Below, one piece after another: positions 55,801 to 64,000 of a stretch of DNA of 64,000 nucleotides. Each line of letters begins with the position of its first letter. The first letter of the stretch is position 1. Origin of the DNA: Pedobacter sp. Leaf170 (GTDB lineage Bacteria; Bacteroidota; Bacteroidia; Sphingobacteriales; Sphingobacteriaceae); NCBI RefSeq assembly GCF_920984665.1, contig NZ_CAKLBP010000003.1:378960-442959 (forward strand). The letters run 5' to 3'. Under the pieces are notes generated by a model. The model was not told where the DNA came from. It searched no databases and saw nothing but the letters and a program-made list of their open reading frames with translations. Both the position numbers and the translations under genes were made by a program.

Positions 55801-56315
55801 GTTGAACAGCCGCCATCAACCCAAGGTAAATCCTGAATATTTGCAGGATGATCTGCCCTTACCGCTAAAACATTAGTCTGATTATTTAATCTTATCGTTG
55901 AAGTTACATCTAAGGTAAAAGTTGTTCTTCCACCTGCATGGTAACCAACTTTTTTACCATTTAACCATATTGTAGCATAAGAACCTACGCCCTCAAAATA
56001 TAAGAAAAAGCGTTTTCCGTTGGGTTTTTCAACTGTTTTAAAAGATTTACGATACCAGGCATAACCATGTTTATTGCCATGAAGTTTTCGCTGGTAACCT
56101 TCGTATTGGTCCCAATTGTGTGGAACATTTACACTTTGCCAATTTTTAGTTTTAAAACCCGCAATTTGAAAACCGTTGTAAACATTGATATTTTTTTCAT
56201 CAGCTATGCTAAGCCATTCTTTATTTAAATTAATTGTTTTTCTAACACTTTGAGCGTAGGTATTCGCAAGCAAAAAAAGAAACAAAAAAATCAATAATCC
56301 GCTCTTATTCTTCAT
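52806..56315 (-). CDS. GH2 glycosidase with malectin-like and C-terminal beta domains
   Basis: Secreted, 1169 aa, signal ends LANTYAQ (22). Jelly roll (about 40-195, WLNGKKVGYHAGGRTTF), Ig-like domain (about 200-305), barrel (about 310-620) with acid/base Glu436 in VVLWGLENEST and nucleophile Glu504 in LVGEYGAW. Then a Big/DUF4982-like domain (about 610-700), a malectin-like domain (about 722-892: RLNCGGPNYVDSKGFKWFAD, FDVAFNHQTVIKDLDVW) and a C-terminal beta region (about 900-1169). Typical of surface or periplasmic beta-galactosidase or glucuronidase-type enzymes that need extra binding domains. Last gene of the 64-52.8 kb operon. Confidence 0.87.
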   Translation of the reverse strand: MKNKSGLLIFLFLFLLANTYAQSVRKTINLNKEWLSIADEKNINVYNGFQIAGFKTKNWQSVNVPHNWDQYEGYQRKLHGNKHGYAWYRKSFKTVEKPNGKRFFLYFEGVGSYATIWLNGKKVGYHAGGRTTFTLDVTSTIRLNNQTNVLAVRADHPANIQDLPWVDGGCSTERGFSEGSQPMGIFRPVHLIITNDIRIEPFGIHIWNDDKISEKSAVLNTESTIKNYSASSKEITVLNQLIDADKKIVDEQKTKLLLASGKEINVKQKTKELLNPKLWSLENPYLYTLKTTVLSNGKIIDELNTPYGIRWISWPIGDNSNQKVFLLNGKPVFINGIAEYEHLIGQSHAFSSEQIKSRVMQIKAAGFNAFRDAHQPHNLEYQTHWDKMGILSWTQMAAHIWYDTPEFRKNFKTLLVDWVKERRNSPSVVLWGLENESTLPEDFAKECTELIRKLDPTASSQRKVTTCNGGKGTDWDVPQNWTGTYGGNPQTYCDDLQKQVLVGEYGAWRTIDLHHLNAGAKGYTENAMTDLMETKVRLAESVKGKTVGHFFWLYSSHDNPGRVQGGEGLRDIDRIGPVNYKGMFTPWEEPTDVFYMFRANYAPKQTEPMVYIVSHTWPNRWNKPGVKDSIVIYSNCDEVELFNDFNHESLGKQKRNGIGTHFQWNKPNIQYNLLYAVGYVNGSAVAKDLIVLNNLPKAPGFNNLLDHKTEVISNETNYNYVYRLNCGGPNYVDSKGFKWFADKNLSDIKSFGSTSWTADFKGIPSFFASQRRTFDPIKNTKDWPLFQTFRYGRHKLNYHFPLPDGEYLVELYFIEPWLNTGGGMDAKGMRLFDVAFNHQTVIKDLDVWKEAGHDAALKKSIKFTVKGGALDISFPQIKSGQAVISAIAIASLNKSIKPAQPSKSIINVTDNILTADWLDIGDIQYSDETIEFITLPSNLFGSEWIKTSNKKREKIHFSLNETADVFVMIDVSAKDKLDWLTDFEDTKTLAENSLNTSFKVYRKRFNKGESVMLGIIPSNASMYSVAVMPPSELEPAYDLKTTSSYKATDAKLIGNGIVKEDLMGKQRVTFKSASKDILEWSFWVGVADTYSLTIKYHNPLEKIIKAKLEFLSADGTIMKTEMAEFAPTKAGKWNYFNTNTGTMINAGNYKLRILAVDTGGLSIDALDVQ

Positions 56316-56318
56316 AAC

Positions 56319-59153
56319 TTATTGAAGTTTTAAATCTCCATTCAAACTGTAGCTTTCTCCGGCTTTCGTTTTAAATTCAATCGATTTATCGTTATATTTA
56401 ATTCTGCAATCCTCACCACTTTTTGATTTCACAATTAGCGATGTAAGCCTACCTTTGGTCCACGTTATATCTACCTCAAATCCGCCTCTGGCGCATAGTC
56501 CATGTATTTGTCCTTGAGGAATGTTATTTGGTAAAGCGGGTAAAATATCCAGATAACCCTGATGGCTCTGCACAATCATTTCTGCTATACCTGCTGCACC
56601 GCCAAAGTTTCCATCAATTTGAAAAGGAGGATGGGCATCAAAAAGATTTACATAAGAACCAGCTCCATTATTTGCAGGTTTGATTAGCATTTTTATCAGT
56701 TTCATGGCATGGTCGCCATCCTTAAATCTAGCCCAAAAATTAATTTTCCAGGCTAAACTCCAACCTGTAGCATCATCACCACGGTATAACAAAGATTGCT
56801 TTGCAGCATTCATCATTTTATTATCCTTATCCCAGGTGATGTCATTTCCCGGGTAAACACCCCACAAATGCGAAACGTGGCGGTGTTTATTTGTCGTATC
56901 ATCCTTATCTTCTAACCACTCTTGTAATTGTCCGTATTTTCCAATCTGGTTTGGCGCAATCGTTTCCACCTTTTCTTTTAAAGATTTTCGAAATTCCTCA
57001 TCAATACCCAATGCTTTTGAGGCCTCAATACAATCCTTAAATAATGTTCTGATGATTTGATGGTCCATAGTTGGACCTGCAACCAAACCACCATTTTCGG
57101 GCGAATTTGATGGTGTACTAATTAGCCAACCCGTTTTATTATCCCTCACTAAAAAATCTACAAAAAACTCAGCAGATTTTTTCATTAATGGATAAGCTTT
57201 AGTTTTAAGAAATTCTTTGTCTCCTGTAAATTGATAATGTTCCCACAAATGTGTGCTTAACCAAGCCGCACCTGTTACCCAAATTCCATGATTTGAGGCA
57301 TTAATTGGGGCTGTACCGTTCCATATATCGGCGTTGTGATGTAAAACCCAGCCTTTTGCATTATAATAATCTTTCGCCGTTTCAGTACCTTTAATAGATA
57401 AGCCTTCAATCTTCTTAAATAACGGCTCATGCATGGCTGATAAATTTAAAAGTTCAGCTGGCCAGTAATTCATTTCCAGATTGATGTTGGTTGTATATTT
57501 ACTTCCCCAGGGTGGGCTTAATAAATCGTTCCAAATGCCTTGTAAATTTGCAGGCTGAGTGCCTGGTCTTGAACTTGAAATCAATAAATATCGTCCGTAT
57601 TGCATGTAAAGCGCTGCAAAAGCAGCATCGTTTGATTGTGCAAATTTCTCCAGGCGCTCGTCAGTTGGCAAATGCTCTTGCTCAGATTGACCAAAATTTA
57701 CACTAAATGCGTTGAAATACGATTGATATTCTTTAATGTGGGCTTGTTTTATGGGTTCATAGCCTTTGCCGGCTATCCCGAGTTGATAAACCAAATTTTT
57801 CAGTTTCGGATTACCTGAAACATCACTTGCATTAACAAAATTGGTTGCCGCCGTAAGGTAAAAAGTTACCTCATCAGCCTTTTCAATATTAATTTTATTA
57901 TCCGTAATTTTTATAGAACCCTTTTTTGAGGTTACACTTAAGTAGCTTTCACCTTTTAATGCGCCGTCTTTTACCTGAACTTTCATTGAAATACTTTGCG
58001 CATCAATCTTTACAATTTCAGTTTTTAAATGCGGGCTGGAAAGCGCAGCTGATAAATTGATAGAACCAGTAGTACTTGATTTTAAATGCACAACTATGGC
58101 ATTATCTGGCGCACTTGCAAAATATTCACGTTCAAAATCAACTCCATTAACCGTATAATTTGTTTTTGCGATAGCCGTTTTTAAATCTAATAAGCGTTTG
58201 TAATTAGTAATCTCTCCATTTCCATGTTTAAAATTTAGTTTTAAATCGCCGAATGGCTGATAACTGGCCTGATATTGCGCAACTGCTGGTGGTTCTTGGT
58301 TTTGGATTTTATATTGCCATTCTTTAACTAAAGAAATACCTTGCTCAATGGAGCCACCCTGAAGATAAATACCAATTTTTCTGCTTGTATCTTTATATCC
58401 GGCTATGCCGCCCTTATCGTAATAGTTTAAAACCTGAATAGCGATTACATTTTTGCCAACCTTAATTAAAGCTGCCGGAATGGTATATTTTCGAGGTTCA
58501 AGATTATCAGTATTACCAACCAGTTTCCCGTTGATGTAGGTAAAATCCTGGTCGCGAATTCTATTCAAATCTAAAATTAAGTCTTTCCCTTTCCAATCTG
58601 AAGGCACATTAAATGTTGTTCTAAACCAAACTGCACCATCCAAATTAGCTAAGCCGACAGCTTCCCAACCTTCGTAAGATGGAACTTTTAAACGCTTCCA
58701 ATTTTTATCATCATAATTTGGCAGTGCAGGATTTCCTTCAATTCCTTTTCCTGATTTAATTTCTTTAACCCACGCTTCGCGATTACCGGGCTCACTTTGT
58801 AAACCCATAAACTGTGTTTGCGCCAATTCTTCAGCTTCTTTTTGCTTGCCTTCTGATAATAATTTCCGGATTTGCGGTAAATGTGCCGATGCACCCTTTT
58901 TGTTATAATTTCTAGGTTTTCCTGTCCAGAGTGTTTCTTCGTTAAATTGAATTTGGTCGGTATTTACACCGCCATAAATCATTGCACCCATTTTGCCGTT
59001 ACCAATTGGCAATGCATCAGTCCATTTTGAAGCTGGTTTTTTGTACCATAAAGATTCATTTTGGGCTTTCACATCAACAGAAAGAATACACAATACCAAT
59101 GTAAGTAGTACTACTATCTTTCTAAAAAATGTGTTTGGGTTTAAATCAATCAT
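56319..59153 (-). CDS. GH95 alpha-L-fucosidase/alpha-L-galactosidase with inserted beta-sandwich
   Basis: Secreted, 944 aa, signal ends VDVKAQ (31). The GH95 N-domain starts WYKKPASKWTDALPIGNGKM and NEETLWTGKPRNYN, is interrupted at about 120-292 by a GH2-type jelly roll (NWKRLKVPSYEGWEAVGLAN, VWFRTTFNVPSDWKGKDLIL, FTYINGKLVGNT), then resumes (YQPFGDLKLNF). Catalytic barrel: NINLEMNYWPAELLNL (556-571), VLHHNADIWNGTAP (603-616) and WEHY (637-640; Glu is the acid candidate). C-terminal IDGNFGGAAGIAEMI. GH95 covers alpha-L-fucosidases and the RG-II alpha-L-galactosidase; the sequence alone does not decide. Three bp before the GH2 gene. Confidence 0.9.
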   Translation of the reverse strand: MIDLNPNTFFRKIVVLLTLVLCILSVDVKAQNESLWYKKPASKWTDALPIGNGKMGAMIYGGVNTDQIQFNEETLWTGKPRNYNKKGASAHLPQIRKLLSEGKQKEAEELAQTQFMGLQSEPGNREAWVKEIKSGKGIEGNPALPNYDDKNWKRLKVPSYEGWEAVGLANLDGAVWFRTTFNVPSDWKGKDLILDLNRIRDQDFTYINGKLVGNTDNLEPRKYTIPAALIKVGKNVIAIQVLNYYDKGGIAGYKDTSRKIGIYLQGGSIEQGISLVKEWQYKIQNQEPPAVAQYQASYQPFGDLKLNFKHGNGEITNYKRLLDLKTAIAKTNYTVNGVDFEREYFASAPDNAIVVHLKSSTTGSINLSAALSSPHLKTEIVKIDAQSISMKVQVKDGALKGESYLSVTSKKGSIKITDNKINIEKADEVTFYLTAATNFVNASDVSGNPKLKNLVYQLGIAGKGYEPIKQAHIKEYQSYFNAFSVNFGQSEQEHLPTDERLEKFAQSNDAAFAALYMQYGRYLLISSSRPGTQPANLQGIWNDLLSPPWGSKYTTNINLEMNYWPAELLNLSAMHEPLFKKIEGLSIKGTETAKDYYNAKGWVLHHNADIWNGTAPINASNHGIWVTGAAWLSTHLWEHYQFTGDKEFLKTKAYPLMKKSAEFFVDFLVRDNKTGWLISTPSNSPENGGLVAGPTMDHQIIRTLFKDCIEASKALGIDEEFRKSLKEKVETIAPNQIGKYGQLQEWLEDKDDTTNKHRHVSHLWGVYPGNDITWDKDNKMMNAAKQSLLYRGDDATGWSLAWKINFWARFKDGDHAMKLIKMLIKPANNGAGSYVNLFDAHPPFQIDGNFGGAAGIAEMIVQSHQGYLDILPALPNNIPQGQIHGLCARGGFEVDITWTKGRLTSLIVKSKSGEDCRIKYNDKSIEFKTKAGESYSLNGDLKLQ

Positions 59154-59172
59154 TATTTAAATATTTTTAAAC

Positions 59173-60759
59173 TTATTGACCTTTATCACCAGAAATAACA
59201 TTCACTTTTTCAGTTACTTCTTCGGCTTTAAATACACCTTTTAATGCATTTTTAAAATTATTATTACCTAATGATATTCCTTTAGTTTTATCACCGCTTA
59301 GGTTTAAATAAGTTGATGTTCCAACTGCTGGAAAGGCGTTGTAAATGAATGCATCGCTCGTATTTTTTAAATCGATTACAGCCGCATTTGCCTTTGGCGT
59401 ATAGGTTTTTACATTATCAATGGTTAGTTGCTTAACATTCGAAGTAGTAATTACAGCCCCCAACTCAGTGTTAATCTGTACGTTGTGAAACTCAATTTTA
59501 TTTGCATTATCAATTTTAAAGCCTGTTTTTGCATCCATATTTATATCACTAAAAGTGATGTTTTCAATTGGCATTTCTTCAATTCCATTAAGATAAGCAG
59601 CCTGATTTACCTGACCGGTTATGTTACTGAAATGAATATTTCTGAATTTAGGTGTTCGCTCTGAAATGGCTTCTATACTAGTTTTTGCATATTGCATATC
59701 CAGTACGATGGCTTGGTCGCGGATGTTTTTCATAATGATATTACTCACCCGAATTTCTTCAACAATGCCGCCTCTGCCTCTGGCGGTTTTAATTCTGATA
59801 CCTCTATCTGTTCCATCAAAAACGCAGTTCGAAATTGCAATTTTGCGTACATCGCCAGACATTTCGCTGCCAATGACCACGCCGCCATGCCCAGATAACA
59901 TTGTACAATTTGTGATGACATAATTTTCTGCAGGAACTGCCATTTTTCTCCCAGGCGCATCTTTACCAGATTTTATGGTAATGCAATCATCACCAACACT
60001 AATGTGGCAATCTGAAATATGAACGTTTTTACAAGATTCGGGATTTATCCCATCGGTGTTTGGAGAGTGTGGATTGTTAATGGTAACTGCATGAATTTTT
60101 ACATTTTCACAAAATTCCGGGTTAATTGTCCAGAAGGGAGAATTACGAATTGAAATGCCATCGATTAAAACATTTTTGCAAAACATCGTTTGTATAAATG
60201 GCGGACGAAGAAAACCTCGTTTCATTTGCTTTGGGTCGTCAGGTAAGACGATGTCTTTATTTAATTCGTCAAATGTAAGCTGCCATTTTGAGCGTGGCTG
60301 ACTTTCTTTATAACCTTCTACAAAATCCCACCATTTTTTTCCGTGTCCATCAATTAAGCCTCTACCAATTATGGAAATATTTTCAGCTTTATAGGCATAA
60401 AACAGAGGCGAGAAACTCGTTACATCAACACCCTCGTAACGGCTTTTTACCATTGGCAAATAATCATCAAAATTATCGCTGAAATGTAGTTCTGCACCAG
60501 CATCGATAAAAATTGTAATGTTACTTTTTAAATGAATGGCACCTGTTAAATATTTACCAGCCGGAAAATAAACCGTTCCTCCCCCTGCCGCAGAAGCTGC
60601 ATCGATTGCCTTTTTTATAGCAACCGTAGCGATTTTACTGCTGTCGTTTTTTGCACCATATTTTAAAACATTGTAATATGATTGGGCTTTCGTAGCAAAA
60701 CCCGAAATAGAAAAAGCTAGAAATACGACGATTATTTTTACTGATGGAATAAATTTCAT
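59173..60759 (-). CDS. Polygalacturonase-like enzyme, GH28
   Basis: Secreted 528-aa beta-helix hydrolase, signal ends GFATKAQ (26). Family residues: SPNTDGINPES (Asp236), ISVGDDCITIKSG (Asp257/Asp258), MLSGHGGVVIGSEMSG (His291) and GIRIKTARGRGG (Arg322/Lys324). DGHGKKWWDF and RPPFIQTMFCKNV are also typical. Acts by inverting hydrolysis on galacturonan or rhamnogalacturonan. Length and a long N-terminal region suggest an exo-acting form, but I cannot tell homogalacturonan from RG-I specificity. Central gene of the operon. Confidence 0.93.
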   Translation of the reverse strand: MKFIPSVKIIVVFLAFSISGFATKAQSYYNVLKYGAKNDSSKIATVAIKKAIDAASAAGGGTVYFPAGKYLTGAIHLKSNITIFIDAGAELHFSDNFDDYLPMVKSRYEGVDVTSFSPLFYAYKAENISIIGRGLIDGHGKKWWDFVEGYKESQPRSKWQLTFDELNKDIVLPDDPKQMKRGFLRPPFIQTMFCKNVLIDGISIRNSPFWTINPEFCENVKIHAVTINNPHSPNTDGINPESCKNVHISDCHISVGDDCITIKSGKDAPGRKMAVPAENYVITNCTMLSGHGGVVIGSEMSGDVRKIAISNCVFDGTDRGIRIKTARGRGGIVEEIRVSNIIMKNIRDQAIVLDMQYAKTSIEAISERTPKFRNIHFSNITGQVNQAAYLNGIEEMPIENITFSDINMDAKTGFKIDNANKIEFHNVQINTELGAVITTSNVKQLTIDNVKTYTPKANAAVIDLKNTSDAFIYNAFPAVGTSTYLNLSGDKTKGISLGNNNFKNALKGVFKAEEVTEKVNVISGDKGQ

Positions 60760-60773
60760 TACTGGATTTTTTA

Positions 60774-62321
60774 CTAATTCAACTTAACAAGTATTTTTTT
60801 CAACTCCGTTCCTTTATACTTTTCTTTACCGTTTACGTACACATAAAGTCCTTTTCCCTGATTATATTTTTTACCGGTTTTATCCCATTTTATGGTAATA
60901 ATTTTGCCATGATAAGATAAATTATCAAGTTTAAACCAATCCCATTTACCTTTCGGGATAAGTGGATAAAGCTCAAGAATTTCATCAGCACGAGGTTTAA
61001 CACCAATCAAGTCGTTTATAATTAAATCGCAAAAAGTAGAGTGATTGTAAAAACTGCTTCTTGGATTATCGCCTTTTAACCATTCGCCATTTTTTTCATC
61101 CTGATATTCGCCTAAATATGGCTTACCATTCTTGGTATGAGATTTCGCATAGGTGTGTAATTCATCGTAAAAAACTTCGGCAGTCATTTTACCATGATTT
61201 TTATAATTGGTTAATAAATTTGAAAGCCCTTTTAAAGTTTGCGAAGTAGCAAAAGGCCAAAGCGCACCATCCCATTCACAACTGTGGCCCGTGCCACGTG
61301 TTCTGAAGGTTGGGTTTCTTCGCTCTGCAGTAGTTAAACCCCAGGGCGCATCAAAACCAGCTGTATCTACAATTTGATTCCATGCTAAAGCATATTCAGG
61401 TTTATCATCCGGCAGGTTAAAATCCCATGGGATAAAACCAATTGCCTCTCTAACATTTGCCAGGTCGCCTTTAGCCAATTTAGTTTCAAAAAATGAAGAG
61501 GAATTGCTCCATAAGCTATCCTGAACCAATTTTTTCAAAGCAATAGCCTTCTCGTTATACTTGTTTTTTAAATCTTTATCACCTAATAAGATAGCAATTT
61601 GTGCCATTGCTTTGGCATTAGCATACATGTAGCTACTGATTGTTGGCCGTCTGTTTTGGTCTTTTCTTGAACCGCTTACTGATTCTTCCATACCATCTTT
61701 AACATCGTGTTGCCAAAACAAGCCACTTTTTAAACCACGTTCTTTTTCCCATTTCTGGTAGTCGGCATCCATTGCCGGAAAAATACTTTTTAAAAAAGCA
61801 ACATCAGGCTTAACCAATTGATTTTGATAAATCGCATCATCTATCCAACTGCTAAATTGATGGAAACGAGCTTTGCTTTGGCCAACATCGGCCTTGTAAA
61901 ACCAAAACTTAATGTAATCTTTCAAAAAGCTATTGTCTTTTAACCATCTACCCTCATAAATATGGTGTCCTGCTGCACAGCTGATGGAATTATATTTGCC
62001 GGCATGTTTAACCGGCTCAATAAATTCGGTAATGATAAAACCCTCTGGCGTTTGTTTTATGTGTTTACGGAACGACCACCAGCGGTAGTAATAATTTTGC
62101 TCCAAAACTTTATCAGGGCATTCAAATAGTGGAATATTTTCTGATAACCAATTGTAGGCATTTGCATTCGGCACAAAGTTTTTTGCCGCTTCGGTATCTA
62201 TCGAATTAAAATACGTAACATATTCTTTAAGCTTAGCTTTTAAAGGAATTGCCTTTTGCTGCGCCATCCCTGAAAATGCAAAGCCTGCAGCTAATAATAA
62301 TGTTAAAAAAATCTTCTTCAT
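60774..62321 (-). CDS. MGH1-like (alpha/alpha)6-barrel glycoside hydrolase
   Basis: About 515 aa from the ATG at 62321, giving the signal MKKIFLTLLLAAGFAFSGMA. The frame extends to 62402 but would overlap the upstream gene's coding end. The fold is like GH63 or mannosylglycerate hydrolase: YYYRWWSFRKHI, SISCAAGHHIYEGRWL, LFWQHDVKDGMEESVSGSRK (candidate acid Asp), YMYANAKAMAQIAILLGD, GTGHSCEWDGALWPFATSQT and GEYQDEKNGEWLKGDNPRSS. Substrate unknown. Starts 1 bp after the upstream stop (TAAATG), so translation is coupled. Confidence 0.75.
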   Translation of the reverse strand: MKKIFLTLLLAAGFAFSGMAQQKAIPLKAKLKEYVTYFNSIDTEAAKNFVPNANAYNWLSENIPLFECPDKVLEQNYYYRWWSFRKHIKQTPEGFIITEFIEPVKHAGKYNSISCAAGHHIYEGRWLKDNSFLKDYIKFWFYKADVGQSKARFHQFSSWIDDAIYQNQLVKPDVAFLKSIFPAMDADYQKWEKERGLKSGLFWQHDVKDGMEESVSGSRKDQNRRPTISSYMYANAKAMAQIAILLGDKDLKNKYNEKAIALKKLVQDSLWSNSSSFFETKLAKGDLANVREAIGFIPWDFNLPDDKPEYALAWNQIVDTAGFDAPWGLTTAERRNPTFRTRGTGHSCEWDGALWPFATSQTLKGLSNLLTNYKNHGKMTAEVFYDELHTYAKSHTKNGKPYLGEYQDEKNGEWLKGDNPRSSFYNHSTFCDLIINDLIGVKPRADEILELYPLIPKGKWDWFKLDNLSYHGKIITIKWDKTGKKYNQGKGLYVYVNGKEKYKGTELKKILVKLN

Positions 62322-62322
62322 T

Positions 62323-64000
62323 TTATTCAAATAACCAGTCAATATCTTTTCCACGACCATCAAGACCTGCATTAAAAATGCGTAGTTCCTGCTTATCATC
62401 AATAAAACCTAAAATTAAACTTGCGCCTTTACCCAATGTTAAGGTATGTGTACCCGGCTGAAAAGAGTATGCATGTACATTAAGTGGTAAATAGCCATTT
62501 AAAACAATTGCGTTCGAAATTTTAATTTCAGATTGCCCATAATTATTGGCACTTGCATCTGTTTCCAATTGTGGCGGATGTAGTGTATTAGCATCTTTTG
62601 GGTTAAAATAACCCACCAAAAGCTTAACGGCAGATTTAGTAGTAAACTTAATTTCTGTACCAGCTTTTATCTGATTAGATTTTGAAACCTTTATTCCCTT
62701 TAAACCAACTAATTCTGGAGTAATTTCTTTTACCAAAACACTCGTATCAGAAAATACACTCACACTTTTACCTAAAACAAATTCTTCTGCTTTTGGAGAA
62801 AGCACCTTAACATCTGCATTTTTGTAAGCTACAATTTTTGCTACCATACCAGGTTTAATCTGCTTTAATGAGTCGATGCTTTTTTTGAAATGGTTTAATT
62901 CTTTGGTAAAAACCGGAAGCATTTCTTTCCAGGTAATAAATGTTTTATCTACACCACGCATCGGAATTTTGCGCTGTTTGGTTTGCATGCTGTTTGCATA
63001 CAAATAATCATTTTCAGTTAATTTAACTAGTTCTGTGTAAGCATCTAAGCTCTTCTGTAAAAATGGCAAAGCTTTTTCAAGGTCGTTAACATCGTTAGAA
63101 TATTTGTATCTTAAAATATAAAGTGCTGCTTTAACCTTTTCGGCGTAAGAATTCGCCATTGCATCATAACAATAAATATCGTTTTTTAAACGCTCAAATT
63201 CGGCTGTATCTTTTGTAGGCTTCGCCTGATTAATAGCAACAACGGCTTTTTTACCATGCTCTATAACTTCTTTAGCAATCTGCACCGGCGTTTCGCCTAC
63301 ATGACCCTGTTTTTTCCATTCCTTTTCGGCGTACTCAATAATCATTTCGCCTTCCGGTGCTTCAGATTCGTACATTAAGGTAAACAAACCATATCTAAAC
63401 GGATTGATAAGCTGCGTCATGAGCATACCTAAAGTTAAGGTTTGCCGGTTACCATCTGTAATGCCATAACGGCGTAAAAGCTTCGGCGAAATCTCACCCG
63501 ATTCTTCATACGCATTCAGTATAGATTTCCCGCCATTTAAATCAGTGCCGTATTTTTTCGACAATTCATTAGCCCAATAATCAATTTCGCCTTTTCTATC
63601 TCTCTTGCTATTCCAGGCATAACGACCCCATTCTTTGTACCAAATCCAATCTCTATCGGTTTGCAGCAAACGTCCTTTAACATTATCTGCAGTGTAAGGC
63701 CAATCCCAATAACTTGCTTGTGGGTACAAATGCAATCCCTTTGCACCGTAAATTTTATCCATTGCCTGCACCGATTTTTGAATAAAATCTGCCGACCCAT
63801 AACGAAAAGGTTCCAGATTGGCTAAAATGTGAACGTTTGAAATATTTACCGTACCAATTGATGCCAGTTTTCTATTTAATTCTGCCCATGCCCCACGCGG
63901 TTCATAGGTTGTTAAGGCTTCACCATTAAATTTATTCTCTGTGTACAGGTTTTTGTATAATGGCAAGGCAGCTTTCATTACCGCAGGCGCATCTGTATCA
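62323..64000 (-). CDS. Large secreted-enzyme candidate, family not identified (N-terminus beyond window)
   Basis: At least 559 codons, open to the right edge (reads DTDAPAV before the Met at 63978). Conserved-looking stretches are WAELNRKLASIGTVNISNVH, YPQASYWDWPYTADNVKGRL, WIWYKEWGRYAWNSKRDRKG, ILNAYEESGEISPKLLRRYG and TLGMLMTQLINPFRYG. These have the Trp/Tyr-rich look of a glycosidase catalytic domain. A helical part (about 63020-63350) and a beta-rich C-terminus (SILGF-type end ASLILGFIDDKQELRIF) follow. Some alpha-uronidase-like proteins share this layout, but I cannot assign a family. First visible gene of the operon going left. Confidence 0.7.
   Translation of the reverse strand, partial: DTDAPAVMKAALPLYKNLYTENKFNGEALTTYEPRGAWAELNRKLASIGTVNISNVHILANLEPFRYGSADFIQKSVQAMDKIYGAKGLHLYPQASYWDWPYTADNVKGRLLQTDRDWIWYKEWGRYAWNSKRDRKGEIDYWANELSKKYGTDLNGGKSILNAYEESGEISPKLLRRYGITDGNRQTLTLGMLMTQLINPFRYGLFTLMYESEAPEGEMIIEYAEKEWKKQGHVGETPVQIAKEVIEHGKKAVVAINQAKPTKDTAEFERLKNDIYCYDAMANSYAEKVKAALYILRYKYSNDVNDLEKALPFLQKSLDAYTELVKLTENDYLYANSMQTKQRKIPMRGVDKTFITWKEMLPVFTKELNHFKKSIDSLKQIKPGMVAKIVAYKNADVKVLSPKAEEFVLGKSVSVFSDTSVLVKEITPELVGLKGIKVSKSNQIKAGTEIKFTTKSAVKLLVGYFNPKDANTLHPPQLETDASANNYGQSEIKISNAIVLNGYLPLNVHAYSFQPGTHTLTLGKGASLILGFIDDKQELRIFNAGLDGRGKDIDWLFE

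Noticed and set aside
1..64000. tRNA, rRNA or known riboswitches
   Set aside because: I saw no cloverleaf with a conserved T-loop, no rRNA-like stretch and no recognisable riboswitch core in the spacers; a covariance search would settle this.

Overview
The window looks like chromosomal DNA of a Sphingobacteriaceae-type Bacteroidota (Pedobacter-like). This is inferred from the AT-rich composition, the SusC/SusD pairs, lipoboxes followed by CKK/CSN, Bacteroidota-type promoter boxes (TAnnTTTG) and dispersed inverted repeats of a kind common in that group. It is almost entirely one large plant-cell-wall (pectin) utilisation region. Nearly all genes lie on the minus strand; only an IclR regulator, an AraC regulator and an IS110 element are on the plus strand.

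Layout. 1-6.5 kb: the start of a GH78 alpha-L-rhamnosidase (runs off the left edge) and SusC/SusD pair 1. 6.7-9 kb: divergent iclR and a frameshifted IS110 element. 9.2-36.5 kb: a minus-strand run encoding a beta-helix protein, GH140 apiosidase, GH43, a beta-propeller, an SGNH O-acetylesterase, GH2, GH78, a sialidase-fold protein, an alpha/beta-hydrolase esterase, a Tat-exported TIM-barrel protein, a GH141-like beta-helix fused to an L-rhamnose-mutarotase-like domain, a Gfo/Idh/MocA oxidoreductase, a sodium symporter and another GH78. 36.7-40 kb: two tandem PL1 pectate lyases. 40.3-48.8 kb: an operon with a FucI-like isomerase, DUF3826, SusC/SusD pair 2 and a SusE-like lipoprotein, divergent from araC (49.0 kb). 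50-52.6 kb: a DHDPS-family aldolase and a second sodium symporter. 52.8-64 kb: a tightly packed operon of GH2-malectin, GH95, GH28, an MGH1-like (alpha/alpha)6 glycosidase and a large unidentified protein cut by the right edge.

How it fits together (inference): PL1 and GH28 cut homogalacturonan. SusC/D pairs import fragments. Periplasmic GH78, GH2, GH95, GH140, GH43, sialidase-fold and esterase activities strip decorated chains. The enzyme set (apiosidase, GH95, several GH78, GH2, GH141-like, acetyl-esterases) is closest to what is known for rhamnogalacturonan-II. Symporters, isomerase, oxidoreductase and aldolase would handle released sugars and acids.

The most unusual feature is an inverted-repeat family (core cgtcattgcgaggcacgaagcaatct and its reverse complement) present in most of the larger gaps of the 9-37 kb run. 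In places it has become coding sequence: about 135 N-terminal residues of one esterase come from in-frame 117-bp tandem copies. Three possible shared regulatory elements between promoters are also described.
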